From: Alloyangia mangrovi
Lineage (GTDB): Bacteria > Pseudomonadota > Alphaproteobacteria > Rhodobacterales > Rhodobacteraceae
DNA: 64,000 nucleotides
Assembly: GCF_002300555.2 (NCBI RefSeq)
Contig: NZ_NTHN02000001.1
Span: 124,001-188,000, forward strand
Direction: 5' to 3'
Numbering within the stretch: position 1 is the stretch's first letter; the number at the start of each line of letters is the position of its first letter. Positions 15,578 through 25,137 of the stretch are shown piece after piece. A program made the translations under genes and the position numbers. A model generated the notes under the pieces. The model searched no databases, had not been told where the DNA came from, and saw only the letters and a program-made list of their open reading frames with translations.

Positions 15578-16748
15578 CTAAGCGCCGAGCGCGGCCAGGG
15601 CGGCGGCGTCGAGGCGGACGTGACGGATGGCGCGCCGGTAAAGCGTGTAGGCAATGTCGAGCCCGCCGTCGGGTCGGGGCAGTAGGACGGGATAGGACAG
15701 CTCCTTGTTGTGCCCATCTAACGAGTTATTCGACAGGCAGGTGCCGGGGCTGTCCTCGATCACGTGGCGGACCGGGAAGCTGCGTCCGCCGTCGCGCGAC
15801 AGGCAGAGCGTCAGCGGTGCGCGCTCGACGCCCCAGATCGGGTTGCAGCCTTCCTCGGTCTCGGGGCGGTCGTCGCCCTCGTCGAGCTCGTCGTAGAGCG
15901 AGGCGCGGCGGGCATCCGATTGCGCGGCGGAGATTGGGTTGCAGACCAGCGCCAGCCGCCCCTCGCCGAGCATCGCAGCGCCGATCGAGCTGTTGTTATT
16001 GGGCACGTCGACGGCGGCGGGTGCGCTCCAGCTGCGCCCGCCGTCATGGCTTTCCGAGCGGTGCACCCAGTCGGCCTGTCGGCGGCGGTAGAAGGCGGCG
16101 AGTGACCCGTCGTCCAGCGGCACCGGGCTCATGTGGACGGCGCCGGGCGAGTCCGGTACCTCGGTGATCTCCCAGCTTGCGCCGCCGTCGGTGCTTACCG
16201 CCATGGCGGCGGTGTCGAAGGCACCGGTCCAGCGGATGCCGGGGCGGGGGTTGCAGCGGAACAGCGGCAGCATCCAGGCGCCATCGTCGCGCAGCAGCGG
16301 CGCGGCGCGGATGAAGGTGCCGGGCGGAAGGCCGGTGTCGCGGGCCGGGCCAGAGACGAGATGATCGCCGTCGCGGTGCAGGGGGCGCATGAACACCCGG
16401 GACTCGTCCTGGTTGCCGGCGGGCTGGGCGGTGTTGAAGAGCCAGATTGCACCATCCGCTGCGACGAAGATCACCGGGTTCTGTTCGGAGCGGTCGGGGT
16501 CATCGGTCAGCCGCACCGCAGCCCCCCCAGCGCGTGGCGCCCTCGTCCAGCAGGCAGCCGTGGATCGAGATGTCGGACTTGCCCTCGAGCGTGCCGCCGA
16601 ACCAGACGCAGGCAAGCGCACCATCCGGCATGCGGGCAAGGAAGGCCGCGTGGTTCTGCACCGTCGGCGCGGGCAGGATCGCCTCTTTGCCACCGTCCCT
16701 TGGCAGCAGCTCACCAGTCATTCCTGCAGCGATGTCTTCGGGTGTCAT
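15578..16748 (-). pseudogene. Sialidase/BNR-repeat family protein (frameshifted in this sequence)
   Basis: Two frames together encode a 389-residue sialidase-fold protein. The N-terminal part begins MTPEDIAAGMTGELLPRD and includes the family motif FLARMPDGALACVWFGGT; the C-terminal part has three Asp boxes (STDGGASW, SHDGGRSW, SRDGGRSF). The frames meet at a run of seven C at 16522-16528; six would restore continuity. There is no signal peptide, so the product is cytoplasmic, unlike classical secreted sialidases, and may be a glycosidase or lyase-like enzyme with the same six-bladed propeller. It is first in an operon with the iron alcohol dehydrogenase. The frameshift is probably a homopolymer miscount. 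Confidence 0.8.
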
Positions 16749-16786
16749 CCGCGCTCCTCCTTAAGCGTGATTCCGGCCCGAGAGAA

Positions 16787-16816
16787 CAAGTTTGCAGACA
16801 AGTTGTCAAGTTTGTC
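16787..16816. promoter_or_regulatory. Cluster of CAAGTT repeats, candidate operator
   Basis: Three copies of CAAGTT start at 16787, 16799 and 16807, and the middle region contains GACAA-G-TTGTC (16797-16807), a perfect palindrome with a one-base centre. They lie just upstream of the sialidase-like gene. A fourth copy at 16939 falls inside the opposing promoter. The arrangement suggests one regulator controlling both divergent operons; no regulator gene is adjacent. Confidence 0.5.
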
Positions 16817-16924
16817 GCGAGCCGTTGGCTTGAATCGACATCGCTAATCTAACATTAAAACAAGCAATATCAATTATTTGACGCTTGATTTCTAAGTCCG
16901 TTGAATTTTCGAAAACAAAGTCAT

Positions 16925-16953
16925 TTGACACATCTTATCAAGTTTACCAATAT
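16925..16953 (+). promoter_or_regulatory. Promoter of the peptide-type ABC operon
   Basis: TTGACA (16925-16930) and CAATAT (16948-16953) with a 17-bp spacer form a near-consensus vegetative promoter about 180 bp upstream of the binding-protein gene. A CAAGTT motif lies in the spacer, where a bound repressor would block RNA polymerase. Confidence 0.6.
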
Positions 16954-17135
16954 GCCCGCACCGCAACTGGCCGAGGGAGGAGACCTATGCCAGGCTTCGG
17001 AATGACACAGCGACGTTTCCACCGCCGCCCTGCGTTCCGGGCGGAGCCACGGCGGCCGTGGCAGCGCGTCGGAATGGCAGTGGCCGGGCGGTCGGTGAAC
17101 GGCTGACACGGCGGATTTTCAGGGAGGACACCACA

Positions 17136-18638
17136 ATGAAATACATCACGGCCCTTGCCGGGCTACTGCTGGCCAGCACGGCGATGTCGCCGGCCTTCGC
17201 TCAGGACAATCACGATGTGACCGTCGTGCTGGCCGAGGAGGCCGACGTCATCGAGCCCTGCATGGCGACCCGCTCGAACATCGGGCGCATCGTGCTGCAG
17301 AACATTTCCGAGACGCTCACCGAGCTCGACGTGCGCGGCGACAAGGGTCTGATGCCCCGCCTTGCCGAAAGCTGGGAGATGGCCGGTGACAATACCTGGC
17401 GCTTCCACCTGCGTGAGGGGGTCAAGTTCTCGGACGGCAGCGATTTCGACGCCGAGGACGTGAAGCACAGCTTCGAGCGCGCCGGCAGCGACCAGATCAC
17501 CTGCGAGATCTCGCGCTATTACGAGGGCATCGATATCACCCCCAAGGTGGTCGATGCGCACACGATCGATTTCACCACCGAGCCGGCGCAGCCGATCCTG
17601 CCGCTGCTGCTGTCGCTGCTGACCATCGTGCCCTCCGAGACGCCGCTTGAATTCACCCGCAATCCCATCGGCACCGGCCCCTACATGCTGGCGGAATGGA
17701 ACCCGGGGCAGGACATCAAGCTGGCCCGCCGCGATGATTACTGGGGCGAGGCACCCGCGGTGACCGGAGCGACCTACCTCTTCCGCACCGATGCTGCCGT
17801 GCGCGCCGCCATGGTGCAGACCGGCGAGGCCGATATCGCGCCGTCGATCTCGGCCACCGATGCCACTGACCCGGAGATGGATTTCTCCTACCCGAACTCG
17901 GAAACGACCTACCTGCGGATCGATCAGAACGTTGCGCCGCTGGGCGACAAGCGGGTGCGCGAGGCGCTAAACCTCGCTCTCGACCGCGAGGCCTTCATCG
18001 GCACCATCCTCGCCGAGGGCACGCAGATCGCCACCGCCATCAACGTGCCGACCACGCTGGGCTGGAACCCGGACGTGACGGCCTGGCCCTATGATCCCGA
18101 CAAGGCTCGCGCGCTTCTGGCAGAGGCCAAGGCTGACGGCGTTCCCGTCGAGACCACGATCTCGCTGATCGGACGTACCGGCAACTTCCCCGGCGCCACC
18201 GAGGTCTTCGAGGCGATCCAGGGCATGCTGACCGACGTCGGCTTCAACATCGACCTGCAGATGGTCGAGGTCGCTGAGCACGAGCAGTACTACTCGAAGC
18301 CCTACGTCGAGGATCGTCCGATCCTTGTGGGCGCGCAGCATGACAACTCGCGCGGCGATCCGGTCTTCTCGATGTACTTCAAGTATCATTCCGAGGGGCG
18401 GCAGTCGGGGATCAACGATCCCAAGGTCGACGAGCTGATCGAGACCGCGACGGCGGCAACGGGTGAAGAGCGCAGCGCGCTTTGGTCCGAGCTTTTTGCC
18501 TACCTGCATGACGACGTGGTGGCAGACGTGCTGCTCTTCCATATGGTCGGCCATGCCCGTGTCGGCGGCCGCGTGGACTTCACGCCGACCATCGCCACCA
18601 ACAGCTCGCTGCAGCTGTCGGAAATCGGCTTCAAGTAA
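17136..18638 (+). CDS. ABC transporter substrate-binding protein, family 5 (peptide type)
   Basis: A 500-residue periplasmic binding protein. The signal peptide is residues 1-22 (MKYITALAGLLLAS..., cleavage AFA-QD). The SBP_bac_5 signature is seen in LAESWEMAGDNTWRFHLREGVKFSDGS and in NPIGTGPYMLAEW. Family members bind oligopeptides, opines, nickel or sugars, so the name does not fix the ligand. The ATG at 17136 has AGGGAGG upstream. It heads an operon of two permeases and a fused ATPase, divergent from the sialidase and alcohol dehydrogenase genes, so a glycoconjugate-derived ligand is possible. Confidence 0.92.
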   Translation: MKYITALAGLLLASTAMSPAFAQDNHDVTVVLAEEADVIEPCMATRSNIGRIVLQNISETLTELDVRGDKGLMPRLAESWEMAGDNTWRFHLREGVKFSDGSDFDAEDVKHSFERAGSDQITCEISRYYEGIDITPKVVDAHTIDFTTEPAQPILPLLLSLLTIVPSETPLEFTRNPIGTGPYMLAEWNPGQDIKLARRDDYWGEAPAVTGATYLFRTDAAVRAAMVQTGEADIAPSISATDATDPEMDFSYPNSETTYLRIDQNVAPLGDKRVREALNLALDREAFIGTILAEGTQIATAINVPTTLGWNPDVTAWPYDPDKARALLAEAKADGVPVETTISLIGRTGNFPGATEVFEAIQGMLTDVGFNIDLQMVEVAEHEQYYSKPYVEDRPILVGAQHDNSRGDPVFSMYFKYHSEGRQSGINDPKVDELIETATAATGEERSALWSELFAYLHDDVVADVLLFHMVGHARVGGRVDFTPTIATNSSLQLSEIGFK

Positions 18639-18715
18639 GCGACCCCCAAGTGACCCACAGGCGCGCGGCCCCGTGCCGCGCGTCTCCAAGGCTCCGCAGA
18701 CCCCGGGAGGCCCTC

Positions 18716-19630
18716 ATGTCGTCCATGCTGGGAAAACGCGCCGTGTCGAGTTTCATCTCGCTGATGGTGCTGATCGTGCTCGTCTTCTTCCTGTCCCGCC
18801 TGACCGGCGATCCGGCGGCTCTCTACCTGCCGGTCGATGCCTCCGAGGAGATGCGGCAGAACTTCCGCGAGATTCACGGGCTCAACGATCCGGTGCTCGT
18901 GCAGTTCGGCCATTACCTCGCCGACCTCGTGCGCTTCGATTTCGGCGACAGCTTGCGCAAGGCGCGCCCCGCGCTCGAGGTGGTTCTCGAGGCCTTTACC
19001 TGGACGCTCGAGCTGGCGCTGATCACCATGGCGCTGGTCACCGCGGCGGCCATCGCCCTCGGCTCGCTCGCCGCCTTCAACATCGGCTCGCCGCTCGACC
19101 GCATTGCTTCGCTGCTGTCGCTGATCGGCGCCTCGGCGCCGGATTTCTGGATCGCCATTGTCGGAATCGTACTCTTCTCGGTCTCGCTCGGCTGGCTGCC
19201 GACCTCGGGAACCGGCTCGGTCTGGCACTGGATCCTGCCGATCTCGGTGCTCTTCATCCGTCCCTTCGGCCTGATCCTGCAGGTGGTGCGCGGCTCGATG
19301 ATCACCGCGCTCGGCTCGGCCTACGTGAAGACCGCCCGGGCCAAGGGCGTGAAGAACCGGCCGATCATCTTCGTGCACACGCTGCGCAACGCCATGCTGC
19401 CGGTGATCACCGTGATCGGCGACCAGGCCGCGGCGCTGCTCAACGGTGCGGTGGTGGTCGAGACGATCTTCGGCTTCCCCGGCGTCGGCAAGCTGATGAT
19501 CGACAGCATCCTGCAGCGAGACTTCAACGTCATCCTTGCGGCGATCATGGTCACCGCGCTGGCCATCTTCGTGATGAACCTGCTGATCGACATCGCCTAT
19601 GCACTGCTCGATCCGCGCATCCGCACCTGA
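18716..19630 (+). CDS. ABC transporter permease, DppB type
   Basis: A 304-residue inner-membrane permease with about six membrane segments. The first long segment (FISLMVLIVLVFFLSRLTGDPAALY) and the GDSLRKARP loop are typical of DppB/OppB, and the cytoplasmic EAA motif appears as AYVKTARAKGVKNRPIIFVHTLRNA. The start at 18716 has GGGAGG just upstream. It lies 77 bp after the binding-protein gene and 12 bp before its partner permease. Confidence 0.92.
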   Translation: MSSMLGKRAVSSFISLMVLIVLVFFLSRLTGDPAALYLPVDASEEMRQNFREIHGLNDPVLVQFGHYLADLVRFDFGDSLRKARPALEVVLEAFTWTLELALITMALVTAAAIALGSLAAFNIGSPLDRIASLLSLIGASAPDFWIAIVGIVLFSVSLGWLPTSGTGSVWHWILPISVLFIRPFGLILQVVRGSMITALGSAYVKTARAKGVKNRPIIFVHTLRNAMLPVITVIGDQAAALLNGAVVVETIFGFPGVGKLMIDSILQRDFNVILAAIMVTALAIFVMNLLIDIAYALLDPRIRT

Positions 19631-19642
19631 GAGGATGCCGCA

Positions 19643-20585
19643 ATGACCCTTACAAGCACCGAGACCACCATGGCCCCTTCCCAGTCCCCCCCACCGCGAG
19701 CCCGGCAGGATCCGCCGTGTCTTCGCGATGCTCTGGGCCGACAAGTTCGCCTTTGCCGCGGCCCTGTTCCTGATGCTGATGCTGCTCTTTGCGATCTTCG
19801 GCCCGGCGCTGCTCGACGGCGTGGCGTCGAAACAGAATTTGCGTGCCCGCAATGCCGCGCCCTTTACGGTCGAGCGTGGCTTTCTATATCTGCTCGGCGG
19901 GGATGCGCTGGGGCGTCCGCTGCTGGCGCGGATCATCGTGGCGGCGCAGAACACCCTGACCATTGCTGCCGGTGCCGTGGCCGCGTCCATGGTGATTGGG
20001 TCGACGCTCGGGCTGATTGCCGGCTATGCCGGCAAGACCACGGGTGAGGTGATCATGCGGCTTGCGGATGTCATCATGTCCTTCCCGTCGCTGCTCCTGG
20101 CGGTAATCGTGCTTTACATGCTCGAGCCCTCGATCGGGAACCTTGTGCTGGTGCTGGCGATCACCCGGATCCCGATCTACCTGCGGACCACTCGCGCCGA
20201 GGTGCTCGAGGTGCGCGAGCGGATGTTCGTGCAGGCGGCGCAGGTGATGGGCGCCTCGACGTCCAGGATCATCTTCCGGCACATCCTGCCGGTGATCCTG
20301 CCGACGCTGCTGACCATCGCCACGCTCGACTTCGCCTTCGTCATGCTGGCGGAATCCGCGCTGTCCTTCCTCGGCATCGGCATCCAGCCGCCCGAGGTCA
20401 CCTGGGGCCTCATGGTCAGCCAGGGAAGGCAGTATCTCACCAACGCCTGGTGGCTGGCCTTCTGGCCGGGCCTGATGATCATCCTGACGACCATGTCCCT
20501 CAACCTGCTCTCGGGCTGGATGCGTGTCGCGCTCAACCCGACACAGCGCTGGCGGCTCGAGCTTGGAGGCAAGCGCAATGGCTGA
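19643..20585 (+). pseudogene. ABC transporter permease, DppC type (frameshifted near the start)
   Basis: Partner permease with about 313 residues when corrected. The natural start at 19643 leads into a seven-C run at 19686-19692; with six C the frame continues as SPHREPGRIRRVFAM into the membrane part that reads MLWADKFAFAAALFLMLML. The EAA motif is MFVQAAQVMGASTSRIIFRHILP and the family motif LSFLGIGIQPPEVTWG is intact. As given, translation could only begin at the internal ATG 19728, losing 27 residues of the cytoplasmic tail. It ends 8 bp inside the ATPase gene. Confidence 0.85.
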
Positions 20586-22197
20586 GCATCTTCTCGAAGT
20601 GCGCGACCTTTCGGTGCGCTTCCACACCGCGCGCGGGGTGGTGAACGCGGTCAACGGCATCTCCTGGCACCTCGACCGGGGCGAGACGCTCGCCATCCTC
20701 GGCGAGTCTGGCTCGGGCAAGTCGGTCTCGGCCTCGGCGATCATGAACCTCATCGACTGCCCGCCGGGCGAGATCACCTCGGGGCAGATCCTCTTCGAGG
20801 GGCGCGACCTGCTGACGCTGGGCGGCGAGGCCCGGCGAGAGATCAACGGCCGGCGCATTGCGATGATTTTCCAGGACCCGCTGAGCCATCTCAACCCGGT
20901 CTACCCGGTGGGCTGGCAGATCGCCGAGGCAGGCATGGCCCATGGCGAGAGCCGGCACGACGCCTATGCGCGCACGCTCGAGCTGATGCGCCGCGTCGGT
21001 ATTCCCGAGCCCGACGCGGCGATGAAGAAATACCCGCACCAATTCTCGGGCGGGCAGCGGCAGCGCCTGATGATCGCCATGGCGCTGGTGCTGAAGCCAG
21101 ACATCCTGATCGCCGACGAGCCGACCACCGCGCTCGACGTGACGGTGCAGGCCGAGGTGCTCTCGCTGCTCGAGGAGTTGCAGGAAGAGACCGGCATGGG
21201 GCTTTTGCTGATCACCCACGATCTGGGGGTGGTGGCCGAGGCAGCGGACCGGGCGGTGGTGATGCAGGGCGGGCGGATCGTCGAGACGGGCACCCCGCGC
21301 GAGCTCTACCACAACGCCCAGCATCCCTACACGCGCAAGCTGCTGGCCGCCGCGCCCGGGAAGGGTGCCATGCGCCAGGCCGACGAGAGACCCGCGCCGA
21401 TCCTGCAGGTGCGCGGGCTAACCAAGAGCTACGGCGCCTTCACCGCGCTCAAATGCGCCGACTTCGACCTGCGCGCCGGCGAGACGCTGGCGGTGGTGGG
21501 GGAGAGCGGATCGGGTAAGTCCACCGTCGCGCGGCTCATCCTGCGCCTCGAGGAAGCCAGCGGCGGCGAGGCGCTCTGGAAGGGCGAGGACCTTCTGAAG
21601 AAATCGCACCGGCAGATGGCGCCGCTGCGCCGACAGTTGCAGATGGTGTTCCAGGACCCGACGCAATCGCTCGCGCCGCATATGTCGGTGTTCGAGATCA
21701 TCTCCGAGGCCTGGGCGATCCACCGCGACATCCTACCAAAGGCGCGCTGGCGGGCGCGGGTGACCGAGCTGCTTGAGCAGGTCGGTCTGCAGCCCGAGCA
21801 CGCCGACCGCTACCCGCACCAGTTCTCGGGCGGGCAGCGCCAGCGCATCGCCATTGCCCGCGCGCTGGCGCTCGAGCCCGAGCTGATCATCTGCGACGAG
21901 GCGGTCTCGGCGCTCGACGTGTCGATCCAGGCGCAGGTGATCGACCTTTTGGGCCGGCTGCGCGACGAGCTTGGCATCGCTTTCATCTTCATCGCCCATG
22001 ACCTGCCGGTGGTCCGCGATTTCGCCGACAGGGTGCTGGTCATGCAGAAGGGTGAGATCGTCGAGCAGGGGCCGGTGACGGAAATCTTCGAACGCCCGCG
22101 CGAGCTTTACACGCAGCGCTTGCTGGCGGCGGGTCTCGACGCCGACCCGGACGTGCAGGCCGGGCGCCGCGCCGCGCGGCTGGCGCTGGCGGGTTGA
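20578..22197 (+). CDS. Fused dual ATPase of a peptide-type ABC importer (DppD-DppF)
   Basis: A 539-residue protein with two complete ABC ATPase domains in tandem. Domain 1 has Walker A GESGSGKS, signature FSGGQRQR and Walker B DILIADEPTTALD; domain 2 has GESGSGKST, FSGGQRQR and ELIICDEAVSALD. Each is followed by the oligopeptide-ATPase C-terminal segment (HPYTRKLLAAAPG; RELYTQRLLAAG). It energises the two upstream permeases as a single polypeptide rather than a heterodimer. The start at 20578 overlaps the upstream permease by 8 bp. Confidence 0.93.
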   Translation: MAEHLLEVRDLSVRFHTARGVVNAVNGISWHLDRGETLAILGESGSGKSVSASAIMNLIDCPPGEITSGQILFEGRDLLTLGGEARREINGRRIAMIFQDPLSHLNPVYPVGWQIAEAGMAHGESRHDAYARTLELMRRVGIPEPDAAMKKYPHQFSGGQRQRLMIAMALVLKPDILIADEPTTALDVTVQAEVLSLLEELQEETGMGLLLITHDLGVVAEAADRAVVMQGGRIVETGTPRELYHNAQHPYTRKLLAAAPGKGAMRQADERPAPILQVRGLTKSYGAFTALKCADFDLRAGETLAVVGESGSGKSTVARLILRLEEASGGEALWKGEDLLKKSHRQMAPLRRQLQMVFQDPTQSLAPHMSVFEIISEAWAIHRDILPKARWRARVTELLEQVGLQPEHADRYPHQFSGGQRQRIAIARALALEPELIICDEAVSALDVSIQAQVIDLLGRLRDELGIAFIFIAHDLPVVRDFADRVLVMQKGEIVEQGPVTEIFERPRELYTQRLLAAGLDADPDVQAGRRAARLALAG

Positions 22198-22220
22198 AAC
22201 CCAAGGGTTGGAGAGCAGGC

Positions 22221-23256
22221 ATGTCCACCACATTGCACTATTTCAAATGGGCGTTTCTCGTCACCGGGATGGGTCTCGCGGGCAGCTTCTGGCTCGGCTG
22301 GCTCTATGGCGGTACGCTCGGCTCGGCGCTCTCGTTCCTGCTGATCGGCGCTGTGCTTGCGGTGCTCGAAATCTCGCTGAGCTTCGATAATGCCATCGTC
22401 AATGCCAACAAGCTCAAGACCATGCACCCGCTCTGGCGCAGGCGCTTCCTGACCTGGGGCATTCTCATCGCGGTCTTTGGCATGCGCATTGTCTTCCCGC
22501 TGGCGGTGGTCGCAATTGCCGCGCATGTGGGGCCGATCGATGCGCTGATCCTGGCCGCCCGAGAGCCGCAGGAATACGCCCGGCTGATGTCCGAGAGCCA
22601 CCTGTCGATTGCCGCCTTCGGGGGCGCCTTCCTGATGATGGTGGCATTGTCCTTCTTCATCGACGAGGGCAAGGACATCGACTGGATCGCCCGGGTCGAG
22701 TGCCGCATGCGCTCGATCGGCACGGTCAAGGGCGTCGCCTATGGGCTGGTGTTGCTTTTCGTGATGCTCTTCGGGCTCGGGCTCGGGGTGCACGACCAGG
22801 CGACTTTCTACCGGGCCGCGATCATGGGGCTCGTGGTCTACATGGGGGTCGACACGCTGAGCCATCTGCTCGACGCCGAGACCGAGGTGCTGAGTGCCGC
22901 GCGGGCCGGGGGGGCTGGGGGCCTTCCTTTATCTCGAGGTGCTTGACGCATCCTTCAGCTTCGACGGGGTGATCGGGGCCTTCGCGCTGACCCAGAACCT
23001 CTTCCTGATCGCGATCGGCCTCGGCATCGGAGCCATGTATGTGCGCTCGATGACGCTGATGCTGGTCGACCGCCGCACCCTCAGCGAGTTCCGCTTTCTC
23101 GAGCATGGCGCCTTCTACTCGATCCTTGCGCTTTCCATGATCATGTTCGCGCAGAGCGTGGTTCATGTGCCCGAGGTGGTGACCGGGCTGCTCGGCGCGA
23201 CAATCATCGGCTTGTCCCTGTTTTCCTCGATCCAGTTCAACCGGCGCAGCGCCTGA
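22221..23256 (+). pseudogene. DUF475 (TerC/YgjT-like) integral membrane protein (frameshifted)
   Basis: A 344-residue polytopic membrane protein. The hallmark motif AVLEISLSFDNAIVNANKL lies near residue 50 and its repeat DASFSFDGVIGAF in the second half, giving the internal duplication with buried acidic residues typical of TerC-superfamily proteins linked to metal (Mn2+) export. The two halves are out of frame at a seven-G run, 22908-22914; six G restores RAGGLGAFLYLEV. It starts 24 bp after the ABC ATPase and may be co-transcribed, though a functional link to that importer is not evident. Confidence 0.85.
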
Positions 23257-23341
23257 GCCATCGCGCTGCTGCGTCGCGCCGGAAGCCGCCGGGGCTCCCT
23301 GTTTGAACATTGTGTGTGCGCTACTTGAAGCGCGACTCCCA

Positions 23342-23648
23342 TTACCTGCGACGGTAGGGGCACCCGCCCATTTCCTCCATCATCTTTTCTCGGAAGACCT
23401 CGGCCGGGGTCCGCCATCCGAGGCATTTGCGGGGCGTGTTGTTGAGCTGGTCGCAGAGTTGCTTCAGCTCAAGCTCCGTCATGGCCGCGACGTCACGCTG
23501 CCTTGGAAGCCAGCGGCGGAGGCGGCGGTTGGTGTTCTCGACTGCACCTTTCTGCCAGGGCGAGGATGGGTCGCAAAACCAGGTTTGGGTTCCGAGCTGG
23601 GCCTGCAGGTGCGGCCATGACACGAACTCCGTGCCGCGGTCGAAGGGA
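23342..23648 (-). mobile_element. IS30 family transposase remnant
   Basis: About 100 codons of the C-terminal catalytic part of an IS30 transposase remain, beginning at DPFDRGTEF and including FCDPSSPWQKGAVENTNRRLRRWLP, which carries the last acidic residue of the DDE triad, then LNNTPRKCLGWRTPAEVF. The N-terminal helix-turn-helix and the first part of the catalytic core are absent. The fragment abuts the RidA-domain stop codon directly, so one boundary is a deletion or insertion junction. No complete terminal repeats were found; it cannot transpose. Confidence 0.85.
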
Positions 23649-25137
23649 TCAGCCGGGCAACATCGCCTCGGCCTCGATCTCCACCCGATAGGGGCCGATA
23701 AGCTGCGCCACCTGCAGCAGGGTGTTGGCCGGCGGGTGATCTCCGAAGAAGCGCCCATGCGCGATGGAGACAGGCTCGCAATCCTCGGCGTCGATCAGGT
23801 AGACCCGGGTGCGCACCACGTGTTCGGGACCGGCGCCATGGGCGCGGAGGGCGGCGACGATCTTGTCGAGCACATAAGTTGCCTGCGCCCCGGCATTTCC
23901 GGGGGCGACGTTGTGAGTGTCTCCATGGGTCGCGGTGGTGCCCGAGACAAGGATCCGGTTGCCCACCTTCACCGCACGGCAATAGCCGGCGATCGGCTCC
24001 CACTTTGAGCCGGTGAAGACCCGGGCGCGGTCTGGAAGGGTGGCATCGGCCACCGCGGGGTGCACCGGGGGGGATCTCGCTCAGGTGATGCGACAGATCC
24101 CCCGAGGCGGTCAGGAAGGGCGGCTTGCGGTATTCGTCGCCGCAGTCTCCCGGCACCATGGTCATGCGCGCGAAGACCGCGTCGAGCTTCGCGTGATCCT
24201 CGGTATCGAGCGCGAAGCCGAAGATCTGCAGGTTGTCGGCGCGGTGCTCGGCCTCGGTGATGCGGGCGCCGATGATCGTCGCCGCAACCGAGGGGATGTC
24301 GAGCACCCAGCGCGAGGCGACGTTGGACAGTGACACGCCGTGCTTCTGGCCGATCTCATGCGCCGCCGCGAGCAGATCCTGGAAGCGCTGCCATCCCCCG
24401 GCCACGTCGATGAAGCGCTTGTACTTCATCCGCGACCAGTCGGGGATGTCGCGCGGCTCGGGCTTGCCGAGCCACTTCTCGGAGATGAAGCCGCCGCAGA
24501 GCGTGCCATAGGCCAGCAACTTGACCCCCGAGCGCTTGCAGAGCGCGGTCAGTGCGCCGGCTGCACGGCGGTCGACGAGAGAAAAGCTCACCTGGTTCGA
24601 GACGATCTCGATGCCCTCGGCCAGCGCGACCTCGAGGTGTGCAGCATCGAAGTTGGTGACCCCGATGGCGCCGATCAGCCCCTCGGAACGCAGCGCCTCG
24701 ATTTCGCGCAGGGCGTCGAGCCAGCGCGGGTCCTCGAAGCTCCACCAGTGAAATTGCAGCAGGTCGATGCGGTCGGTGCGCAGCCGGTCAAGCCGGTCCT
24801 GGATGCCGGCGCGGACGATCTCGGGGGTCATCGGGCCGGGCTCGGGGCACCACTTGGTGAATGCGGTGACCCGCGCCATGCCGGGGCGCGAGGTCAGCTC
24901 GCCGGTGATGACCTCGGCCGAGCCGTAGTGGTCGGCCATGTCGAAACTGTCGAAGCCCGCGGCGGCATAGGCCTGCAGCCGGTCGGCGGCCGCGACCGGG
25001 TCGAGCGTGCTGCCGTCCTTTTCGAGATCGGCGACCTGCCACAGCCCGCAGACGAGCCGCGCGATGTTGAGCCCCGGCGCGAGGTCGACGCGCGGCAGGG
25101 CAGGGGCAGTGCCAGCGGAAAGGGAGGTGTCAGGCAT
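23649..25137 (-). pseudogene. Aldo/keto reductase fused to a RidA domain (frameshifted at the junction)
   Basis: The first 355 or so residues form an aldo/keto reductase barrel with catalytic D66, Y71, K95 and H130 (FDMADHYGS, FTKW, LLQFHWW). The last 130 form a RidA/YjgF domain (GNRILVSGTTATHG, VVRTRVYL, PYRVEIEAEAML). As given they are in different frames at a seven-base run (24067-24073). With six, the reading continues as LSEIPPVHPAVADATLPD, giving one 495-residue protein. RidA domains hydrolyse reactive enamines and imines. If the frameshift is real, RidA could start alone at the GTG at 24065. The start overlaps the livM stop by 8 bp. The substrate is unknown. Confidence 0.8.

Noticed and set aside
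23257-23648. A complete IS30 element
   Set aside because: Only the last third of the transposase is present and no pair of terminal inverted repeats could be found.
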